Translations under genes and position numbers: made by a program
The notes under the pieces: generated by a model
What the model saw: only the letters and a program-made list of their open reading frames with translations
Told to the model about the DNA's origin: nothing
The model's database searches: none
Shown: in pieces, positions 5,593-12,317 of the stretch
How the letters are laid out: each line of letters begins with the position of its first letter
How positions within the stretch are numbered: the stretch's first letter is position 1
Assembly: GCA_002170275.2 (NCBI GenBank)
Contig: NHFH02000010.1
Span: forward strand, 23,829-36,145
From: Candidatus Pelagibacter sp. TMED106
Lineage (GTDB): Bacteria; Pseudomonadota; Alphaproteobacteria; Pelagibacterales; Pelagibacteraceae
Reading direction: 5' to 3'
Length of the DNA: 12,317 nucleotides

Positions 5593-7125
5593 TTAATCTT
5601 CTAATGATTTTTTTAGTTCACCTAAAAAATTATCATATAGGGAAACATTTTTGATTTTATCTTTATAAATAGGTTTCCGTGCTTGGATAAAACTTACGGT
5701 TTTGATCACTCTTTTATTTTCATGATGTTTTAAGCAGTTTTCATCCCATTTTAGTCCACAAAAATTTATTAAATTTTTAATAGAACTTTCAGAATTATCT
5801 ATAAGATTTTCATAATTTAAATTGTAAATTTGATTCGGAAATTTTTCTTTCCAAAAAGACATTAAATCTTCATAAATTTTATAATATTCACCCAAGTCTT
5901 TAAAATTATTTGAAAAATATAACGAGCCTTCAAATTGATTTTTATAATTAGACCAACAAACATCTAGTTTATCTCTATTACAATGAATAATTTTTGAATT
6001 AGGTAACATATTTAAAATGTATCCTATAAACCTAAAGTTAAGAGGCGTCTTGTCAGTAAAATTTAAAATATTTTCGTTATTATATGAAATTTTTGAAATA
6101 TAATCATCTTGAGCTTCATCAAAAACTTTGTTCAAATCTTCTAAGTTTTTATCATTTTCTAAAAACTTATCTTTGATAATTTGATTTAAATATACAAGCT
6201 CACCACCTCCAAATACTTCATTATGAGCTGAAATAATTTGCTCTACTAATGAAGTGCCAGATCTAGGCATGCCAAGAATGAAAATAATTTTAATTTTATT
6301 TTGTTTTGCCGAATTAATATTATTTTTAATAAAAAAATTTTTAATTTTTTTAAATAAATTTTTATCTTTTTCAATATTATACTTTGTGATTGAATTCATT
6401 AAAGTATTAGCTTTTTCTAAATTTTGAAATGAATTTTTATAATCTTTTAAATCTTCATAAGCTTTTCCAAGTGCAAAATAAACTTCAATTTTTTGACTTT
6501 TGTTTAGTTTATTTTCTAAAATTTTTTCTTTCATGTTCAAAAAGTGTCTATTATCTTTAGTATAACTTATCATTGAAGAAAGATTTCGGTCTGATTTTGT
6601 GAAATTTGGATTTATCTTTAATGCTTTTTCAAAATATTTAATAGCATTCTTAAATTCACCTATTCCTTGATACGCAACAGCAAGATTGAAATTTACTTCT
6701 AAACTATTTTCATCTAGAGCTAAAGCTCTATTGAAATATTCAATAGCTTCATCAACTAGATTTAATTCTTTTTTTAAATTTCCATAGTTGTTTAAAATGT
6801 TTACATAATTTAAATTAATTTCAATTGCTCTAGTAAAATAATATTCAGCATTTTTTAGGTCATTTTTTTTAAAAAAACTTAAACCAATATTATTTAAAAA
6901 AAATATGTTATTTGGCTGATTTTTTAGAGCTTTTTTTAACAAATTAATTGAACTATCGAAATCACCTTTTGCCTGGTAGGCAATAGATAAAATATTATAA
7001 ATTATTTGATTATTGTCTTTTTTTAATAATCTTTTTGCATCCATAATGACTTCATCAAATAAACCAACTTTGAGTTTATTTGTGAGAACTTGGATTTTTT
7101 TTTGTAATTCTTCGCTAGTAATCAT
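5593..7125 (-). CDS. TPR-sulfotransferase fusion protein
   Basis: The 510-residue protein has two parts. Residues about 40-250 are tetratricopeptide repeats: at least four TPR units with LNNIGLSFFKKNDLKNAEYYF-type consensus near 77-97, 111-131 and 145-165, plus a later unit near 214-240. Residues about 278-510 are a PAPS-dependent sulfotransferase domain: 5'-phosphosulfate loop GMPRSGTSL (285-293), DKTPLNF (358-364) and the 3'-phosphate segment NRDKLDVCWSNYK (383-395). All key residues are present, so it is probably active. The acceptor is unknown; proteins of this architecture are common in marine alphaproteobacteria. No signal peptide or membrane segment is visible. It overlaps the NlpC/P60 gene upstream by 11 nt and is last in the trkH-ampG operon. 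Confidence 0.88.
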   Translation of the reverse strand: MITSEELQKKIQVLTNKLKVGLFDEVIMDAKRLLKKDNNQIIYNILSIAYQAKGDFDSSINLLKKALKNQPNNIFFLNNIGLSFFKKNDLKNAEYYFTRAIEINLNYVNILNNYGNLKKELNLVDEAIEYFNRALALDENSLEVNFNLAVAYQGIGEFKNAIKYFEKALKINPNFTKSDRNLSSMISYTKDNRHFLNMKEKILENKLNKSQKIEVYFALGKAYEDLKDYKNSFQNLEKANTLMNSITKYNIEKDKNLFKKIKNFFIKNNINSAKQNKIKIIFILGMPRSGTSLVEQIISAHNEVFGGGELVYLNQIIKDKFLENDKNLEDLNKVFDEAQDDYISKISYNNENILNFTDKTPLNFRFIGYILNMLPNSKIIHCNRDKLDVCWSNYKNQFEGSLYFSNNFKDLGEYYKIYEDLMSFWKEKFPNQIYNLNYENLIDNSESSIKNLINFCGLKWDENCLKHHENKRVIKTVSFIQARKPIYKDKIKNVSLYDNFLGELKKSLED

Positions 7126-7876
7126 TTATATTTTTTTTCACTATTACATTAATTTTTGAATTATTTTTAATCTCAAGTATCGTTTTTTTAATATTCATTA
7201 TAACTACTTTTTTTCTAGGTCCAAAGGCGTGAATTAATTGTTTATTATTTATACATATAGCTACATGACCTTTCCAAAAAATAATATCTCCTCTTTTAAA
7301 AATTTTTCTTTTTATATTATCTTTTAAAAATTTTATTTGGTCTTTTGTATCCCTAGGATAAAATATACCATTATAAAAAAAGAATAACTGAAGAAGTGCA
7401 GAACAATCTATTCCATTAAAACTTTTGCCTCCCCAAATATATTTAGTTTTTAAAAAAATTTTAAATATTTTCAAATAATTTTTTTCTTTATGTTTTATTT
7501 GTTTGATATCTTTTTTTTTAATCCATTTATTCTTTTCATATTCAATAAAATTTTTATTTTTTTTTATAATAGAAATTTTTGAACCAAAAGGTAAGAAGAA
7601 TTTGGTTTCATAAATTTTTTTATTAACTTTTTTTTTATATATTTTTGTTTTTAATTTAAATATTTTATGAGTAGGATTATAATATTCACTATAATATTCG
7701 TTTTTTATGTAGCCAACATATTTATCGAAAGAAGTTTTTATTTTTATCCATTTTTTTTGTTTTGACAAAATTTTAAATTTTTCTCCATATAAAATTTGAG
7801 AAACAACTTCAGATTTTTTAGAAGTGTTTTTAAACATATAAACAAAGGGATGTTTTAAAGAAAAGTTTTTACTCAT
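7115..7876 (-). CDS. SH3 plus NlpC/P60 cysteine peptidase, cytoplasmic muropeptide endopeptidase type
   Basis: The 253-residue protein has two N-terminal SH3-like domains (about 8-65, including SQILYGEKFKIL and YVGYI, and about 70-125). A C-terminal NlpC/P60 domain follows: KYIWGGKSFNGIDCSALLQ with catalytic C158, RGDIIFWKGHVAI with H204, and LIHAFG with H216. The family cleaves D-Glu-(gamma)-diamino-acid bonds in cell-wall peptides. No signal peptide or lipobox is visible, which points to a cytoplasmic enzyme of the dipeptidyl-peptidase VI/YkfC kind acting on imported muropeptides. Its gene overlaps ampG by 8 nt, which supports that role. Lysine and asparagine are very frequent, as in the neighbouring genes. 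The precise substrate is inferred. Confidence 0.88.
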   Translation of the reverse strand: MSKNFSLKHPFVYMFKNTSKKSEVVSQILYGEKFKILSKQKKWIKIKTSFDKYVGYIKNEYYSEYYNPTHKIFKLKTKIYKKKVNKKIYETKFFLPFGSKISIIKKNKNFIEYEKNKWIKKKDIKQIKHKEKNYLKIFKIFLKTKYIWGGKSFNGIDCSALLQLFFFYNGIFYPRDTKDQIKFLKDNIKRKIFKRGDIIFWKGHVAICINNKQLIHAFGPRKKVVIMNIKKTILEIKNNSKINVIVKKNINDY

Positions 7877-9245
7877 GAAGTTTTAGTTTATCTTTTATGA
7901 GCCATAAACATACCAAAGATGGAATTACCATAATTGCTGTTAAAATAAAAAAAATTCCCCAATCACCGTTTAACCAATCAACTAACGCACCCGAAGAAGA
8001 AGCAAGAGTAGTTCTTCCTGCGGTCCCTATTGAAGCAAGTAAAGCGTATTGAGTAGCAGTATATGTTCTGTCTACTAATAGAGAAATAAATGCCACGAAT
8101 GCTACTGTAGCAAAAGCAGCAGCGATATCATCAAATATTACTGCGATAGCAAATAATAATTCTGACTTTCCACTCCATGCCAATAAAGTGAATAATAAAT
8201 TAGTTCCTGCCATTAATGCTCCAGCGAGAAACATAGCTTTTAATACACCTGATCTTATTACAAAAAGTCCACCTAACAAAGTAAAAGTCACAGTGGTAAC
8301 CCAACCTAAAGTTTTTGAATAAATAGCAATATCACTTTTTGAAAAACCTATCTCTTTATAAAATATTATTGACATTCGACCTAAGAATGCTTCACCTATC
8401 TTAAATAAAAAAACAAATGTTAAAATTCCTATAGCAATTGAAAATCCATTTTTTTTGAAAAAACTTAAAATTGGACCACTTATAGTACTGCTAACCCAAA
8501 TAATCGAATTAGTTATAAAATTTCGTTTTATTTTATTTGCTATCAATTCATCCATCGCGTTTTGTTTTAATTTTCGTTCTTTTTCCTTATTATTTTTTTC
8601 TTCAACAAACATTAGACCTATATTCATTAAAATTACTAACCCCCCCAATAATAAAAATGTTATTTGCCAATAATTTTCAATTCCAATATTTTCTAAATAT
8701 TGAGCAGAAAATAGAGATAGGACACCTCCTAATTTATATCCACTCCACCAACCAACCACCACCATTGCTGCTCCGGCTGCCATAGATTTTGTTTCTTTTT
8801 CATCTATTTGTTCAATTCTTAATGCATCTACTGTAATATCCTGAGTAGCTGAGGCAATAGCAATAATCAATCCAATTGAAATAACCAGAGATAAGTCTTT
8901 CATAGGATTTAAAAAACTCCAAAAGCATAAAGATATTAATATTGTAACTTGCATTAAAACTATCCAAGCTTTTCTGTGACCTAATTTTTTTGTGAGAATA
9001 GGTATTCGAATTCTGTCTATTAGTGGTGCCCATAAATAATTAAAAGCATATACTGCAAATATTAAGCCTGCCCATCCAATAGTAGATCTGCTTAATCCAT
9101 CTTCTTTAAGCCATAAACTCAAACTACTTCCAATTAAAACCCAAGGAAATCCCGATATAGCCCCGAGCAATAAAATTTTAATCATTCGTTTATCGAAATA
9201 AACTGAAAAAGTTTCTGAAAGTGTTTTTTTTTTAATTTCAATCAT
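7869..9245 (-). CDS. ampG: AmpG-type major facilitator permease (muropeptide importer)
   Basis: The 458-residue membrane protein has about 12 hydrophobic segments and the AmpG signatures GFPWVLIGSSLSLWLKE (32-48), FNYLWAPLIDR (68-78), LGHRKAWIVLMQ (88-99) and SATQDITVDALRIE (132-145). AmpG imports GlcNAc-anhydroMurNAc peptides across the inner membrane for cell-wall recycling; substrates of distant homologues are less certain. I chose the ATG at 9243-9245. It has the only strong Shine-Dalgarno noted in this window (GGAG, 9 nt upstream, inside the last codons of trkH) and gives the family N-terminus. The frame extends upstream to 9335, but that would be 30 residues read inside trkH. The gene follows trkH by 2 nt and overlaps the peptidase gene. 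Confidence 0.9.
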   Translation of the reverse strand: MIEIKKKTLSETFSVYFDKRMIKILLLGAISGFPWVLIGSSLSLWLKEDGLSRSTIGWAGLIFAVYAFNYLWAPLIDRIRIPILTKKLGHRKAWIVLMQVTILISLCFWSFLNPMKDLSLVISIGLIIAIASATQDITVDALRIEQIDEKETKSMAAGAAMVVVGWWSGYKLGGVLSLFSAQYLENIGIENYWQITFLLLGGLVILMNIGLMFVEEKNNKEKERKLKQNAMDELIANKIKRNFITNSIIWVSSTISGPILSFFKKNGFSIAIGILTFVFLFKIGEAFLGRMSIIFYKEIGFSKSDIAIYSKTLGWVTTVTFTLLGGLFVIRSGVLKAMFLAGALMAGTNLLFTLLAWSGKSELLFAIAVIFDDIAAAFATVAFVAFISLLVDRTYTATQYALLASIGTAGRTTLASSSGALVDWLNGDWGIFFILTAIMVIPSLVCLWLIKDKLKLHE

Positions 9246-9247
9246 GA

Positions 9248-10693
9248 TTAGTTTCTCCAAAATGAAGGTAAAAATAGAACCAAAATAGCAAATAATTCTA
9301 GTCTGCCTAAAATCATTCCTAAACTCAAAATCCATTTTGAAATTTCTGGTAAATTTGAAAAATTTCCACTTGGACCTATACTAGCTCCCAACCCGGGACC
9401 AACATTTGAAATTGATGTAGCTGCAGCTGAAATAGCAGTTATAAAGTCAAGACCACTTAATGATAAAAAAGCTGATAAAAGAAAAAATATAACTAAATAT
9501 AAAAAAATGAAAGAAATTATAGATGCCATAAACTTATCATCAACATTATTTTTATCATATTTGATTATAAAAATTCCTTTAGGATAGATAATCTTTTTTA
9601 ATTGATTAACTATAAATAGATATAAGATTTGAATCCTAAAAATTTTAATACCACAAGTCGTAGATCCCGCACAACCACCAATAAACATCAGAACTAAGAA
9701 AAAAATTAAAGGAAAACTTCCCCAACCATCAAATTCTCCAGTTACATAACCGGTCCCAGTTAAAATAGATATTACATTAAAAAATATAGCTCTTACATTG
9801 ACTTGTGAAATATCTTTATTTTCAATTATTAAATAGATAAACAGAATAATTATTGAAATTAATATAATTTTTAAAAATGATATTATTTGAACATCAGAAA
9901 AAAAAATTTTTTTGTTCCCATTTAAAAATTTTATATAAGCTATAAAAGGTAAGCTACCCAAAATAATAAAAATCATGGATGAAATTTCAATGGAAACACT
10001 ATCGAAATATCCTATTGACTCATTATAATTTGAAAAACCACCAGTGGCTATTGTGGTCATTGAATGAGTAACACTATCAAAAAAGTTCATACCAAAACTT
10101 TTGTAAGTTATTGTACAAAGAGTGGTAAGTCCTAAATAAACATAAATTAGTCTCAGAGCAATTTCTTTCGATTTTGGTAGTATTTTTTCAGAAGAGTCAT
10201 TACTAGAAATTTTAAATAACTGCATTCCTCCAACATTCATTATTGGCATTAAAGTTATTGCCATTACAATTATACCGATTCCACCTAACCACTGAAGCAT
10301 AGCTCTCCACAAAAGAATAGATTTAGGAGATATCTCTAAATTAGAAATTATAGTAGAACCCGTAGTAGTAATACCCGACATACTTTCAAAGAAAGCATCC
10401 GTCACAGTTAGCTCAAGTGAAGAAAAAATAAATGGCAAGGATCCAAATATTGCAATACTAGTCCATGATAAGGCAGTAAGCAAAAATGCTTGTTGAAGGT
10501 TTAGTTTTCTATTGTGATTCAAGTTTGATAAAAAAAATAGCACTCCAAATACTATTGAAATTATAGATGCACTAATAAATGAAGAGTCTATCTCAGAGTA
10601 TGCAATTTGAGCAAATATTGGAATGATCATAGATATTCCAAGAATAATTTGCAAAATACCCAAGGTAAAAAAAACAGTTTTGTAATTAGACAT
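9248..10693 (-). CDS. trkH: Trk-type potassium uptake channel subunit TrkH
   Basis: The 481-residue integral membrane protein has the four pseudo-repeated pore loops of the TrkH/KtrB family: GITTTGSTI (107-115), TTIATGGFSNYN (213-224), LTGTGYVTGEFDGWG (311-325) and ISNVGPGLG (428-436), each placing a glycine at the selectivity filter. The family end LGRLELFAILVLF (462-474) is also present. It forms the K+-translocating part of the Trk system in the inner membrane and normally works with the NAD(H)-binding TrkA, which is not in this window. It is the first gene of the minus-strand unit and is divergent from lysK across 89 bp. The ATG at 10691-10693 fits the family start and has no clear Shine-Dalgarno. 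Confidence 0.95.
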   Translation of the reverse strand: MSNYKTVFFTLGILQIILGISMIIPIFAQIAYSEIDSSFISASIISIVFGVLFFLSNLNHNRKLNLQQAFLLTALSWTSIAIFGSLPFIFSSLELTVTDAFFESMSGITTTGSTIISNLEISPKSILLWRAMLQWLGGIGIIVMAITLMPIMNVGGMQLFKISSNDSSEKILPKSKEIALRLIYVYLGLTTLCTITYKSFGMNFFDSVTHSMTTIATGGFSNYNESIGYFDSVSIEISSMIFIILGSLPFIAYIKFLNGNKKIFFSDVQIISFLKIILISIIILFIYLIIENKDISQVNVRAIFFNVISILTGTGYVTGEFDGWGSFPLIFFLVLMFIGGCAGSTTCGIKIFRIQILYLFIVNQLKKIIYPKGIFIIKYDKNNVDDKFMASIISFIFLYLVIFFLLSAFLSLSGLDFITAISAAATSISNVGPGLGASIGPSGNFSNLPEISKWILSLGMILGRLELFAILVLFLPSFWRN

Positions 10694-10753
10694 TTTGAAA
10701 GAACATTATTTTATGGTAAATAAATTTCAACTCTATAAGAATTAATAAATGCC

Positions 10754-10772
10754 ACAAATATAAGATATTTGT
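10754..10772. repeat. 8-3-8 perfect inverted repeat between trkH and lysK
   Basis: ACAAATAT (10754-10761) and ATATTTGT (10765-10772) are exact reverse complements with a 3-bp spacer. The centre lies about 20 bp before the lysK GTG start and about 70 bp before trkH. It could be a binding site for a dimeric regulator of either gene, or a small hairpin in the lysK leader. I know of no named regulator with this site. AT-rich DNA makes such repeats more likely by chance. Confidence 0.45.
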
Positions 10773-10782
10773 TATTATAACT

Positions 10783-12317
10783 GTGATTGAAAAAGATAAT
10801 CTAAATAAAACTAGCGCCTGGCCCTTTGTTGAGGCAAAAAAATTGCTCAAAGAGAGAAAATCTTTCATTGAAAAAAAAGGTAAGATTACTTTGCAAACTG
10901 GTTATGGTCCAAGTGGACTTCCGCATATCGGTACATTCGGTGAAGTTGCAAGAACCTCAATGATGGTTAATGCACTGAGGCATTTAACAGATTTGCCTAC
11001 AGAAATAATTACTTTTTCAGATGATATGGATGGACTTAGAAAAATTCCAGAGAATGTTCCTAATAAAGATTTACTTAATAATAATTTACATAAACCACTG
11101 ACAAAAGTTCCAGATCCTTTTAAAAAATTTAATAGTTTTGGAGAGCATAATAATGAAATGTTAAAGAATTTTTTGGATAAGTTTAATTTTAAATATAAAT
11201 TTAAAAGTTCAACATTTTTATATAGTTCAGGTTTTTTTAATTCGACATTACAAATTATACTCGAAAACTATCAGGGAATAATGGATATAATTATTCCAAC
11301 ATTAGGTAAAGACCGTCAAAAAACTTATAGTCCTTTTTTACCAATTTGTCCTGAGACTGGGATAGTTTTAGAAATACCAGTCATTGAAATAATTAAAGAA
11401 AAGTCAAAAATAATTTTTGACAATAATGGAAAAAAGCTTGAAGCAAGTATTCTCGATGGAAAGTGTAAACTACAATGGAAAGTAGATTGGGCAATGAGAT
11501 GGTATGCTCTTGATGTAGACTTTGAAATGTACGGAAAGGATTTAATTGAAAGTGCGATTTTATCAAAAAAAATTATTAAATTAATAGGAAAAAATAATCC
11601 TTCAGGTTTTGCGTATGAACTCTTTCTAGATGAAAAAGGTGAGAAAATTTCAAAATCAAAAGGAAATGGAATTACTATTGATCAATGGTTAGAGTACGCA
11701 TCGCCAGAAAGCTTATCTTTATATATGTATCAAAATCCAAAGAGAGCAAAAAAACTTTATAATGAAATAGTTTTAAAGACTGTTGATGAATATTTAGAAT
11801 TTATAGAAAAAGGCAAAACACAAAATGAACAGCAGCTTCTTATGAATCCTGTATGGCACGTTCATAATGGAAAAATGCCAAAAGAAGAAATTATAATGAA
11901 ATTTTCAATGTTATTAAACTTAGTAGAGGCAAGTAACGCAGAAAATAAAGAACTTTTATGGAAATTTGTAAAAAAATATAAAAAAGGAATTTTAGAAAAA
12001 AACTACCCAATTTTTGATAATCTAATTAGCTATGCTATAAAATATTTTAACGAAGTAATAAAGATTAAAAAAAAATATAAAAAGCCAAATCATGAAGAAA
12101 AAAAAGCTCTTCAATCTTTAGTTAACACATTAAATAACTGCAATAACGAAATGTCCCCAGAGGATATTCAAACATTGATCTACTCAACAGGAAAAGATAA
12201 TGGTTATTCAGAAAATCTGAGAGATTGGTTTAAATTAATCTATGAGGTAGTTTTTGGCGATGAAAACGGTCCAAGAATGGGATTTTTTATAAGTTTTTTT
12301 GGAGTAAAAGAAACACA
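10783..12317 (+). CDS. lysK: Class I lysyl-tRNA synthetase (3' end cut by window edge)
   Basis: 511 codons are visible and remain open to the window end. The HIGH-type motif is YGPSGLPHIGTFGEVAR (41-57), and the KMSKS-type motif is KISKSKGNG (288-296). NPVWHVHNG and, near the end, GPRMGFFISFFGVKET also match class I LysRS. The family is roughly 520 residues long in alphaproteobacteria, so only a few residues are missing. It charges tRNA-Lys with lysine; alphaproteobacteria commonly use this archaeal-like class I enzyme in place of class II LysS. The GTG at 10783 is the only usual start codon between the upstream in-frame stop (TAA at 10717) and the conserved region, and it gives a sensible N-terminus (ending TSAWPFVEAKKLL). 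No Shine-Dalgarno is visible; the inverted repeat at 10754-10772 lies just upstream. Confidence 0.96.
   Translation, partial: MIEKDNLNKTSAWPFVEAKKLLKERKSFIEKKGKITLQTGYGPSGLPHIGTFGEVARTSMMVNALRHLTDLPTEIITFSDDMDGLRKIPENVPNKDLLNNNLHKPLTKVPDPFKKFNSFGEHNNEMLKNFLDKFNFKYKFKSSTFLYSSGFFNSTLQIILENYQGIMDIIIPTLGKDRQKTYSPFLPICPETGIVLEIPVIEIIKEKSKIIFDNNGKKLEASILDGKCKLQWKVDWAMRWYALDVDFEMYGKDLIESAILSKKIIKLIGKNNPSGFAYELFLDEKGEKISKSKGNGITIDQWLEYASPESLSLYMYQNPKRAKKLYNEIVLKTVDEYLEFIEKGKTQNEQQLLMNPVWHVHNGKMPKEEIIMKFSMLLNLVEASNAENKELLWKFVKKYKKGILEKNYPIFDNLISYAIKYFNEVIKIKKKYKKPNHEEKKALQSLVNTLNNCNNEMSPEDIQTLIYSTGKDNGYSENLRDWFKLIYEVVFGDENGPRMGFFISFFGVKET

Noticed and set aside
8455..8785. Two plus-strand open frames of about 70-80 codons.
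   Set aside because: They are antisense to well-supported ampG coding sequence and resemble no protein family.
8812..9033. Minus-strand open frame of 73 codons in another frame of ampG.
   Set aside because: Same-strand shadow; the ampG frame carries the conserved motifs here.
9246..9335. Upstream extension of ampG by 30 residues into trkH.
   Set aside because: The ATG at 9245 has a strong GGAG at proper spacing and gives the family N-terminus; the extension is only the other frame of the trkH 3' end.
10694..10782. Promoters for lysK and trkH, for example minus-strand TTGAAA at 10725-10730 with TAATGT 16 bp downstream.
   Set aside because: A promoter must exist here, but several weak hexamer pairs compete and none is good enough to place.
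10686..10868. Minus-strand 60-codon open frame upstream of trkH, overlapping the lysK start.
   Set aside because: It overlaps both the trkH start and the lysK N-terminus and shows no recognisable family.
1..12317. A novel defence system, mobile element or CRISPR array.
   Set aside because: All genes belong to core housekeeping or metabolic families, no direct-repeat array, transposase, integrase or tRNA-adjacent junction was seen, and composition appears uniform.

Overview
The window is strongly AT-rich, tightly packed DNA from an alphaproteobacterium, most likely of the SAR11/Pelagibacterales type. This is judged from the tiny or overlapping gene junctions, the lysine/asparagine/isoleucine-rich proteins, a class I lysyl-tRNA synthetase, a SAM-II riboswitch before metX, and a metX-metW unit next to hisC-tyrA. 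No insertion sequence, CRISPR array, tRNA, rRNA or phage gene was seen, so this looks like chromosomal core DNA and not an accessory island.

Layout. Positions 1-945, minus strand: rplU (L21), rpmA (L27) and the first 69 codons of obgE, a ribosome-assembly operon with its own sigma70-like promoter just upstream of rplU. Positions 982-3419, minus strand: metX, metW and gloB, almost without gaps. Positions 3420-3608 are the only sizeable intergenic region (189 bp). It holds a metX promoter, a SAM-II riboswitch that begins at the predicted transcription start, and, pointing the other way, a probable hisC promoter. Positions 3609-5590, plus strand: hisC and tyrA overlap by 4 nt and make a histidinol-phosphate/aromatic aminotransferase plus prephenate/arogenate dehydrogenase pair. 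Positions 5593-10693, minus strand: trkH (potassium uptake), an AmpG-type muropeptide permease, a signal-less SH3-NlpC/P60 peptidase and a TPR-sulfotransferase fusion, in that transcriptional order. Positions 10783-12317, plus strand: the class I lysyl-tRNA synthetase gene lysK, which runs off the end of the window.

Function. The metX unit starts methionine synthesis from homoserine and should be shut down by S-adenosylmethionine (SAM) through the riboswitch. hisC-tyrA serves histidine and tyrosine synthesis. AmpG and the cytoplasmic NlpC/P60 enzyme together suggest import and cleavage of cell-wall peptides, although the substrate is inferred.

The most interesting non-coding signal is the metX leader. 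The aptamer seems to lack the G-rich ribosome-binding tail usual for SAM-II. It is followed directly by a run of seven U. It also carries a 9-bp inverted repeat and a 7-nt self-complementarity that would both compete with the SAM-binding fold, which suggests an expression platform different from the usual ribosome-site masking.
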